Assembly: GCF_946479715.1 (NCBI RefSeq)
Contig: NZ_CAMLHF010000245.1
Location: 1 to 7,013 of the forward strand
DNA length: 7,013 nt
Source of the DNA: an uncultured Pedobacter sp.
GTDB taxonomy: Bacteria; Bacteroidota; Bacteroidia; Sphingobacteriales; Sphingobacteriaceae
Direction of reading: 5' to 3'
Shown: positions 1 through 5,805 of the stretch, piece by piece
Layout of the letters: every line of letters starts with the position of its first letter
Position numbering within the stretch: position 1 is the stretch's first letter
Translations under genes and position numbers: made by a program
Notes under the pieces: generated by a model
The model's database searches: none
Told to the model about the DNA's origin: nothing
Seen by the model: the letters and a program-made list of their open reading frames with translations, nothing else

Positions 1-485
1 AGGATGAATTTAAAGATAACGGAAACTGGCCCCACCAGATCTATGTAAGAGAGGCCAGAAGGATGGTAAGTGATCATGTACTAACAGAAAATGAAACTTT
101 AGGACGGAAAGAAGTGCCTCAACCTATCGGGATGGGTTCTTATGCTTTAGATTCGCATAATACTCAACGATATGTAACCAGTAAGGGATTTGTGCAGAAT
201 GAGGGTGATATAGGTGTGCATGCTCCTAAACCTTATAGCATATCTTACGGGTCAATAGTTCCTAAAAAAGGAGAGTGTGGCAATTTGCTGGTGCCGGTTT
301 GTGTTTCCAGCTCACATATTGCCTACGGTTCTGTAAGGATGGAGCCGGTTTTTATGATCCTTGGTGAATCGGCAGCAACTGCAGCTGTAATAGCCATAGA
401 TGATCGGGTAGATGTTCAGCAGGTTGCTTACGAAAAATTAGAAGCTCAGCTGCTAAAGCAAAAACAGAGATTAAGGCTGAATTAA
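1..485 (+). CDS. FAD-dependent oxidoreductase, C-terminal part (5' end outside window)
   Basis: Open frame from the window edge (first full codon at 3) to TAA at 483-485, giving 160 residues. An ATG at 63 is internal, because clearly similar coding sequence continues upstream of it, including WPHQIYVREARRM. I assign it to the FAD-dependent oxidoreductase family PF12831 (often annotated 'xanthan lyase' in Bacteroidota) from three stretches typical of its C-terminal half: YVREARRM, MGSYALDSHNTQRYV, and LLVPVCVSSSHIAYGSVRME followed by GESAATAA. The last resembles the flavin-contacting end of such folds. Family members are usually 500-700 residues, so most of the protein, including the N-terminal Rossmann nucleotide-binding motif, is missing here. 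Substrate and cellular location cannot be read. It lies 81 nt upstream of the HTCS on the same strand, so a role in the same carbohydrate locus is plausible but inferred. The family call is fairly secure; the specific activity is unknown. Confidence 0.85.
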   Translation, partial: DEFKDNGNWPHQIYVREARRMVSDHVLTENETLGRKEVPQPIGMGSYALDSHNTQRYVTSKGFVQNEGDIGVHAPKPYSISYGSIVPKKGECGNLLVPVCVSSSHIAYGSVRMEPVFMILGESAATAAVIAIDDRVDVQQVAYEKLEAQLLKQKQRLRLN

Positions 486-493
486 TTAATTCA
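478..493. repeat. Perfect 16-bp palindrome over the oxidoreductase stop codon
   Basis: TGAATTAATTAATTCA equals its own reverse complement across all 16 bases and spans the TAA stop at 483-485. As RNA it could form a 6-bp stem with an AAUU loop, followed by the T-rich stretch at 497-506. That would be at most a weak terminator, since the stem holds only one G-C pair. It could instead be a dimeric-protein site, or chance in AT-rich DNA. Confidence 0.35.
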
Positions 494-566
494 ACTATTG
501 TATTTTTATTGCAAATCTATTTGTTTTACCTTTCGTTAAAATAAAGGATAGGGATTAACACCAAAT

Positions 567-3500
567 ATGAGCCGTAATAAATTATTGTATCGCTTAATTA
601 ACAGTGTATTATTGTTAATGCTGCTTTTTTGCAGTGTGGATGCCAGTGCTCAAAAAAACAATATAAGCTTTAATCACCTTACGGTAGAAGATGGCCTTTC
701 GCAAAGCAGTGTTCTCTCTATCGCTCAGGATAGTATGGGGTTTATGTGGTTTGGAACTAAAGATGGTCTTAACAAGTTTAATACCCAAAGATTCGAGGTC
801 TTTAAGCATGATAAAAACAATAATACGTCCTTAAGTAGTAGCCAGAATATTAATTATCTGCTTACAGACAGAAAAGGTAATTTATGGGTGGCTACACAGA
901 AAGGACTAAATCTTTATTTGCCCAAAAGCAATTCTTTTAAGAGATTTCTTCATGATCCGAAGGATAAAAATAGCATCAGTGATAATATTATAAGGAACCT
1001 TTTTGAAGATAAAAAAGGAAATATCTGGGTTGGAACAGACAACGGGCTAAACAAATTGATTGGACCTGATAAATTTCAGCGTTTTTATAACAGTAATGTT
1101 AAGGGGCAAGGTTTAGCGCATTCGCTAATAAAAGCCATTTATCAGGATCATAATAATGTACTCTGGATTGCTACTTTAAAGGGGCTTACCAGTATGAAAG
1201 AAGAAAAAGGAAAGTATGTTTTCCAGTCTTATTTTCATGACCCAAGTAATTCAGCAAGTTTAATTAATAATGATCTTAGCGCTATTTTTGAAGACCAGTA
1301 CCATAATTTATGGATAGGGACGCATAATAATGGGCTCGAATTAATGGACAGGGCTACTGGTACCTTTAAACACTACTCGGCAAAAAGTGAACAGAGTAAT
1401 GGGCTTAGCAGCAATGTAATCCGTAAAATCAAAGCCGATAAAGACGGCAAATTATGGATCTCTACCCTAAATGGGATAGACATATTTGATGTTAAAACAG
1501 GAAAATTTACGGTTCTTAACCACATTCCTAATGATCCTTTAACCTTAAACCAAAACTCTACTTATGATATTTTGAAGGATGCAGCGGGTTCCATGTGGGT
1601 AGGTACTTACTACGGTGGTGTTAATGTGTACCATGCCAACTCTACTCCCTTCAGAGAATACAAGACCAGTCTGGGCGGTAATGGCATTAGCAGTAATGTA
1701 ATCAGTGCTATTGTAGAAGATGAAAGCCATAATTTGTGGATTGGAACAGAGGCTGAAGGTTTAAATTATTATAACAGAACAACCGGAAAATTCAAGGCGG
1801 TTAAAAATCAAATAGGTAACCCTAATTCTTTAAGCTCGAACCTTGTAAAGGCCATTTCTATTGATAAAAAGGGGAGGGTATGGGTAGCAACATACGAAGG
1901 GAACCTTGATGTATATTTACCTTCTTCGGGTACGTTTAAGCATTATAAACCAAATAGTGCAGACCCGCATGCATTAAATTCGAACAGGATCGTTTGTCTA
2001 TTACACGACAGCCAAGGTAGGTTGTGGGTGGGAACACGCGCACAAGGTGTTTTTCTTTACAATGAAACGAAGGATAACTTTTCAGTACTCAGCAGCCCTG
2101 TATATAATCAGGAATTAAAGTTTGTAAGAACTTTTTTTGAAGATGCTGCCAAAAATATATGGATAGCTACAAATTCGGGTATTTATATAGCTTCGGCAAA
2201 CTCCAATCAGATTAAGGAGTTTAAGAGTAAGAGCAGTGATTTTAAATTCGACGACATCAATTTTATTAAAGAAGATTCGAAAGGAAATATCTGGATAGGC
2301 AGCTATGAATCTGGATTAATTAAATACGATAAAAACAGAGATACCAGCAGGTTTACAGTTAATGATGGGTTACCTAGCAATAATACGGTAGGTTTTTTGG
2401 AAGACAGCAAGGGTAATTTATGGATAAGCACCTCTAACGGTTTATCCAAATTTGATGGAAAAGTATTTAAAAATTATACAGTTGATGATGGCCTGCCCGG
2501 AAATGTTTTTAATTATAACTCATCTTTTAAGGATAGTAAGAATGAGATGTTCTTTGGTGGTTATAACGGTATGGTGAGTTTCTTTCCCGATGAGATCAGA
2601 GATAATAAAAAAATACCAAAAGCAATATTTACCAGGTTAAGGTTGTTTAATAAACCGGTAAATATTAATGATAAAACAGGGTTGCTTACTCAAAATATAG
2701 GCTTAACAAAGGAGCTAACCTTTTCTTATAATCAGAATATCTTTACCATCGATTTTGCTATTCTAAACTATATTAAATCCGAAAAAAACAGGTACGCTTA
2801 TCAGCTTAAGGGCTTCGAGAAAGGGTGGAATTATGTAGCCACTCCGCAAGCAACGTTTACTAATTTACCTGCCGGCAGATATGTTCTTTTAATTAAAGGG
2901 GCAAATAACGATGGAGTGTGGACAAACAAGCCCGAGGAGATGATCATCAATGTAAATCCTCCTTATTGGAAAACATGGTGGGCGTATCTGATCTATATAC
3001 TTTTCCTTTCAGGTCTGATATTTCTTGTTTTAAGGTTTTTATGGATCAGAACATTGCTAAGAAAGGAGCACGAGATCTATCAAATGAAGCTTGATTTTTT
3101 TACTAATGTATCTCATGAGATCAGAACGCCATTAACCCTCATTGTTGGCCCATTGGAGCATTTGGTAAATGAAACAAAGGAATCACCTGCTTTAAACAGA
3201 AGGTTACTTACGGTAAAGAAAAATGCGGGCAGGCTAACCAGATTGGTGAATGAGCTTATGGATTTTAGAAAAGCAGAATCAGGTAATATGGAACTCAATG
3301 TAGCGCCTGGTAATATAGTAAGCTTTGCCAAGGAGATTTATATTTCGTTTACTTATGTAGCCCTTAAAAATCATATTGATTATCGTTTTAATTGCGATGA
3401 GGACATCATAGAAGTCTATTTTGATAGTGAACAATTGGAGAAGGTATTGTTTAATTTGCTTTCTAATGCGTTTAAGTTTACACCTGATCATGGGGTTATT

Positions 3501-4646
3501 CGTTTAGATATTGTAAAAACGAATGATAATTATGTTGAAATAAGGGTAGCTGATAATGGAAAAGGGATTCCGGAAGAAAGCAGGAATAAAATATTTACCA
3601 ATTTTTATCAGGTAAGGGATCATCGTTCAGGAAATACAGGTACAGGAATTGGCTTGGCTTTGGCCGAAAAAATCAGCAGGCTGCATCATGGTCGTTTATC
3701 ATTGGTAAATAATGATGAGCTTAAAGACGAAGATGTTCATACTTGTTTTAGCCTTAGACTTAAGCTAGGTAAGGAACATTTTAAAAAGGATGAGCTTATT
3801 GAACAGTACATTAGCATAGAAAATCCTATTCTTTATCAGCAGGTATCGGAAATTGAACCGGTGAAGAATTATGAGCCGGCGGAAAAAACAGAAGACGGGA
3901 TAACTGTTTTAATAGTAGAAGATAATGTTGAGGTAAGGAGTTTTATTGCACAATCTTTAAAGCAGTCGTACCAGGTAATAGAAGCCAATAATGGCGAAGA
4001 AGGTGTGAAAATAGCGATTGAGAAGATCCCGGATATTATTGTTAGTGATGTAATGATGCCGGTTATGGATGGATTGGAGCTTTGCCGTACACTTAAAACA
4101 GACCCGCGCACAAGTCATATCCCTATTATATTACTTACTGCACGTTCTGGTAATATCCACGAAATAAACGGATTGAAAACAGGAGCAGAGGCATACATCA
4201 CGAAGCCTTTTAGCATTAACAGTTTGCAGCTTAATATTTACAACCTGCTAACCTTGCAGGCCAATATGCGTAGAAAGTTTAGTCAGCAGATCACACTTCA
4301 GCCAACCAATATTTTAATAGAATCGGCCGACGAGGAATTCCTGAATAAAATAATGGGACTTATCGAAGCTAATTTTAATAATGAAGACTTTAGTGTAAAT
4401 ACACTTGCTGCCGAAGTAGGGATGAGTACACCAATTTTATATAAGAAAATTAAAGCGCTTACAGATCTTACTGTAAATAACTTCATCAAATCTGTTCGTT
4501 TAAAGCGAGCTGCTCAATTACTAAAGCATGATGTTTATACGGTTTATGAGGTTGCCTACATGGTGGGCTTTAGCGACAGCAAATATTTCAGTAAAGAATT
4601 TGCAAAGCAATTCGGACAAACCCCCTCAGAGTACAGTTTAAAGTAG
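567..4646 (+). CDS. Hybrid two-component system (HTCS) sensor kinase/AraC regulator
   Basis: Complete 1359-residue one-protein signalling system, of usual length for Bacteroidota HTCS. Domains in order: signal peptide 1-28 (hydrophobic core, cleavage ASA|Q); 14 Reg_prop repeats, about residues 40-675, with a core like GNLWVGT-x-GL at Trp61, 107, 154, 200, 249, 297, 344, 391, 439, 487, 532, 576 and 619 plus a degenerate last copy (EMFFGG, 660-665), consistent with two seven-bladed propellers; Y_Y_Y domain about 737-799; membrane helix about 804-827; HisKA with FFTNVSHEIRTPLTL, phospho-acceptor His850; HATPase about 950-1067 with N box (Asn963, Asn967), DNGKGI (996-1001) and GTGIGLA (1025-1031); receiver about 1113-1226 with Glu1118/Asp1119, phospho-acceptor Asp1161, Thr1191 and Lys1213; AraC HTH about 1277-1358. 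All key catalytic residues are present. The family senses oligosaccharides in the periplasm and activates PUL genes; the ligand here is unknown. Start at 567 is chosen because the signal peptide follows at once; there is no clear Shine-Dalgarno. Likely targets are susC (5806 on) and its downstream genes. Confidence 0.97.
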   Translation: MSRNKLLYRLINSVLLLMLLFCSVDASAQKNNISFNHLTVEDGLSQSSVLSIAQDSMGFMWFGTKDGLNKFNTQRFEVFKHDKNNNTSLSSSQNINYLLTDRKGNLWVATQKGLNLYLPKSNSFKRFLHDPKDKNSISDNIIRNLFEDKKGNIWVGTDNGLNKLIGPDKFQRFYNSNVKGQGLAHSLIKAIYQDHNNVLWIATLKGLTSMKEEKGKYVFQSYFHDPSNSASLINNDLSAIFEDQYHNLWIGTHNNGLELMDRATGTFKHYSAKSEQSNGLSSNVIRKIKADKDGKLWISTLNGIDIFDVKTGKFTVLNHIPNDPLTLNQNSTYDILKDAAGSMWVGTYYGGVNVYHANSTPFREYKTSLGGNGISSNVISAIVEDESHNLWIGTEAEGLNYYNRTTGKFKAVKNQIGNPNSLSSNLVKAISIDKKGRVWVATYEGNLDVYLPSSGTFKHYKPNSADPHALNSNRIVCLLHDSQGRLWVGTRAQGVFLYNETKDNFSVLSSPVYNQELKFVRTFFEDAAKNIWIATNSGIYIASANSNQIKEFKSKSSDFKFDDINFIKEDSKGNIWIGSYESGLIKYDKNRDTSRFTVNDGLPSNNTVGFLEDSKGNLWISTSNGLSKFDGKVFKNYTVDDGLPGNVFNYNSSFKDSKNEMFFGGYNGMVSFFPDEIRDNKKIPKAIFTRLRLFNKPVNINDKTGLLTQNIGLTKELTFSYNQNIFTIDFAILNYIKSEKNRYAYQLKGFEKGWNYVATPQATFTNLPAGRYVLLIKGANNDGVWTNKPEEMIINVNPPYWKTWWAYLIYILFLSGLIFLVLRFLWIRTLLRKEHEIYQMKLDFFTNVSHEIRTPLTLIVGPLEHLVNETKESPALNRRLLTVKKNAGRLTRLVNELMDFRKAESGNMELNVAPGNIVSFAKEIYISFTYVALKNHIDYRFNCDEDIIEVYFDSEQLEKVLFNLLSNAFKFTPDHGVIRLDIVKTNDNYVEIRVADNGKGIPEESRNKIFTNFYQVRDHRSGNTGTGIGLALAEKISRLHHGRLSLVNNDELKDEDVHTCFSLRLKLGKEHFKKDELIEQYISIENPILYQQVSEIEPVKNYEPAEKTEDGITVLIVEDNVEVRSFIAQSLKQSYQVIEANNGEEGVKIAIEKIPDIIVSDVMMPVMDGLELCRTLKTDPRTSHIPIILLTARSGNIHEINGLKTGAEAYITKPFSINSLQLNIYNLLTLQANMRRKFSQQITLQPTNILIESADEEFLNKIMGLIEANFNNEDFSVNTLAAEVGMSTPILYKKIKALTDLTVNNFIKSVRLKRAAQLLKHDVYTVYEVAYMVGFSDSKYFSKEFAKQFGQTPSEYSLK

Positions 4647-4829
4647 CCTATTTTCTGAATTTAAGAAAATCACCCTCTTTCTTTAAGATTTTAACCCCTC
4701 TTGCATTTTACTGGCGCTTACATTAGCTAAACCAAATATGTAAAATCACCAGTATATGAACGAGGTATCTCAAGCAGTGTTACTCTTGTGCGCCCGCATC
4801 TTATGGTTTTAACTTAGATAAATTAAACT
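4647..4829 (+). other. 183-nt intergenic region before the cupin-AraC gene
   Basis: No full-sized gene fits here. Besides the hairpin at 4650-4670, it holds a 9-bp direct repeat AAAATCACC (4666-4674 and 4742-4750), an 8-bp palindrome TTAGCTAA (4723-4730) directly followed by ACCAAATATG (4731-4740), and an 18-codon ATG-to-TAA frame at 4756-4812. The last 17 nt before the AraC start are A/T-rich with no Shine-Dalgarno, as is common in Bacteroidota. The length suggests a separate promoter for the AraC gene, but I could not find a convincing -33/-7 pair. Confidence 0.5.
4650..4670. terminator. Weak AT-rich hairpin after the HTCS gene
   Basis: ATTTTCT (4650-4656) pairs perfectly with AGAAAAT (4664-4670) around a 7-nt loop, starting 4 nt after the HTCS stop codon. 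It is a 7-bp stem with a single G-C pair, and no uninterrupted T run follows, only the pyrimidine-rich 4671-4682. It may help end or slow the HTCS transcript, but it is weak by intrinsic-terminator standards. Confidence 0.3.
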
Positions 4830-5711
4830 ATGAAAGCACAACTACTAAAAGTTTCAATGTCGCCTGCTCAGTCATTTAGTATTAGGCAGGACGTGGTTCC
4901 ATCTGTTAATAACAAATGGCATTACCACCCAGAATTTGAATTAGTTTATTTCAGTAAAGGAAAAGGCACCCAATTTATCGGAGACAATATTAGCAGGTTT
5001 AACCAGGGAGATATTGTTCTTGTTGGCCCTCAGTTGCCACACTACTGGCGATTTGATGATGTTTATTTTAGAAATAATAATCCGGCGGCCGCTAATCCCG
5101 ATGTAAGAGTGGTTCATTTTTCTGAAAACATGTGGGGTGATTCTTTTCTGAATTTACCAGAGAATAAGCTGTTAAAATCTGTTTTGGAGAGGTCTAGAAG
5201 AGGGTTAAAGATTAAGGGTAAAAACAAACAGCATATTGCTGATCTGATCTCTGAAATGCCCAATGCAGAAGGCATAGACAGGATAATTATTTTAATGCAA
5301 GTGCTTGCTGAAATCGCTAAATGTGAAAAATTGGAAACGTTTTCATCAATTGGTTTTCAGCATGAAATGGAGCCTCATGAAAAGGATCGCATTAACGATA
5401 TCTACGATTATTCTTATGCTAATTTTAAAAACAAGATCACTTTAGAAGAAATAGCTGATGTAGCTAAGATCAGTCCTAATTCATTTTGCAGGTACTTTAA
5501 ATCGCGCACCAGAAAAACCTATTCTCAGTTTCTGATAGAGATTAAAGTGGGCAGGGCCTGTGAACTGCTAATTGAACATAGCCTTAACCTGAAACAGGTA
5601 TGCTATGATTGCGGCTTTAACAACTTTGCAAGCTTTTACAAATGCTTTAAAAAGATTACAGGCAAAAGTCCGCTATGTTATCAAAAAGAATTTGTTACCA
5701 ATTTCAGCTAA
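4830..5711 (+). CDS. AraC-family transcriptional regulator with N-terminal cupin sensor
   Basis: Complete 293-residue cytoplasmic regulator without signal peptide or membrane segment. The N-terminal half is a cupin: HYHPEFE followed by Gly44 gives the first cupin motif (His31, His33, Glu37), and a second motif around Gly60-His71 (QLPHYW) supplies a fourth potential metal ligand, His71. Such cupins in AraC proteins normally bind a small molecule, often a sugar. The C-terminal part, about 203-288, is a double HTH AraC domain: first HTH ITLEEIADVAKISPNSFCRY, second around LKQVCYDCGFNNFASFYKCF, ending in the usual GKSP. Six cysteines lie in this domain (220, 244, 258, 261, 272, 283). ATG 4830 is preferred over ATG 4857 because the stretch MKAQLLKVSMSP looks like the normal start of this group. 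It sits 183 nt after the HTCS and 94 nt before susC, so control of the susC operon or of itself is likely but inferred. Ligand unknown. Confidence 0.93.
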   Translation: MKAQLLKVSMSPAQSFSIRQDVVPSVNNKWHYHPEFELVYFSKGKGTQFIGDNISRFNQGDIVLVGPQLPHYWRFDDVYFRNNNPAAANPDVRVVHFSENMWGDSFLNLPENKLLKSVLERSRRGLKIKGKNKQHIADLISEMPNAEGIDRIIILMQVLAEIAKCEKLETFSSIGFQHEMEPHEKDRINDIYDYSYANFKNKITLEEIADVAKISPNSFCRYFKSRTRKTYSQFLIEIKVGRACELLIEHSLNLKQVCYDCGFNNFASFYKCFKKITGKSPLCYQKEFVTNFS

Positions 5712-5735
5712 ATATTAAACATACAATCAATAAAC

Positions 5736-5746
5736 TAACCAACCAA
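5736..5746 (+). repeat. Direct repeat copy 1, TAACCAACCAA
   Basis: First copy of an 11-bp direct repeat whose second copy is at 5781-5791. It is part of a longer AACC-rich tract that runs to about 5753. It could be a regulator site, for example for an AraC-type domain, or an unstructured leader RNA element. Confidence 0.45.
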
Positions 5747-5757
5747 CCTAACAAACT

Positions 5758-5776
5758 ACGGGTCTGAGCAATCCGT
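5758..5776 (+). promoter_or_regulatory. Hairpin in the susC leader
   Basis: ACGGGT (5758-5763) pairs with ATCCGT (5771-5776) through five Watson-Crick pairs and one G-U pair, around the 7-nt loop CTGAGCA. It is the most GC-rich spot in an otherwise AT-rich leader and no T run follows, so it is not an intrinsic terminator. It ends 29 nt before the start codon and could affect translation or mRNA stability. Confidence 0.4.
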
Positions 5777-5780
5777 GAAT

Positions 5781-5791
5781 TAACCAACCAA
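5781..5791 (+). repeat. Direct repeat copy 2, TAACCAACCAA
   Basis: Second copy of the 11-bp repeat seen at 5736-5746. It begins 4 nt after the leader hairpin and ends 14 nt before the susC start codon. At this place it could affect ribosome access as well as protein binding. Confidence 0.45.
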
Positions 5792-5805
5792 ATATTTTAA
5801 ACGCT

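Larger units (their letters stand above)
5712..5805 (+). promoter_or_regulatory. susC upstream region / probable 5' leader
   Basis: 94 nt between the AraC stop and the susC start. It contains two copies of TAACCAACCAA (5736-5746 and 5781-5791, 45 nt start to start) with a hairpin between them at 5758-5776. ACCAAATAT (5787-5795), 10 nt before the start codon, overlaps the second copy. There is no Shine-Dalgarno ahead of ATG 5806. I did not find a good -33/-7 promoter pair here, so the promoter may overlap the AraC 3' end or transcription may read through. Regulatory role is inferred from position and structure. Confidence 0.5.

Noticed and set aside
497..530. Possible Bacteroidota promoter for the HTCS gene (TTG, then TCTATTTG or TACCTTTC)
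   Set aside because: The -7-like elements each miss one consensus base of TAnnTTTG and the spacing to the upstream TTG is 15 nt, shorter than the roughly 19-20 nt expected. In such T-rich DNA this is not convincing.
529..547. CCTTT/AAAGG 5-bp inverted repeat before the HTCS gene
   Set aside because: Short AT-rich stem with a 9-nt loop, and an overlapping alternative pairing (TTTTA/TAAAA) exists; no T run follows. It is within chance for this composition.
606..632. Possible lipoprotein signal in the HTCS N-terminus (Cys22)
   Set aside because: The residues before Cys22 are LLF, not a lipobox, and a clean ASA|Q signal peptidase I site follows at 28/29.
666..2590. Repeated similar DNA stretches inside the HTCS gene
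   Set aside because: They are the protein-level propeller blade repeats with diverged codons, fully explained by the Reg_prop domain, not a DNA repeat array or CRISPR.
3869..4111. 80-codon minus-strand frame, and similar ones at 615-809, 1545-1730, 3113-3331, 3279-3491, 4298-4489 and 5844-6068
   Set aside because: All are shadows opposite well-supported coding sequence of the HTCS or susC genes; none shows a known motif.
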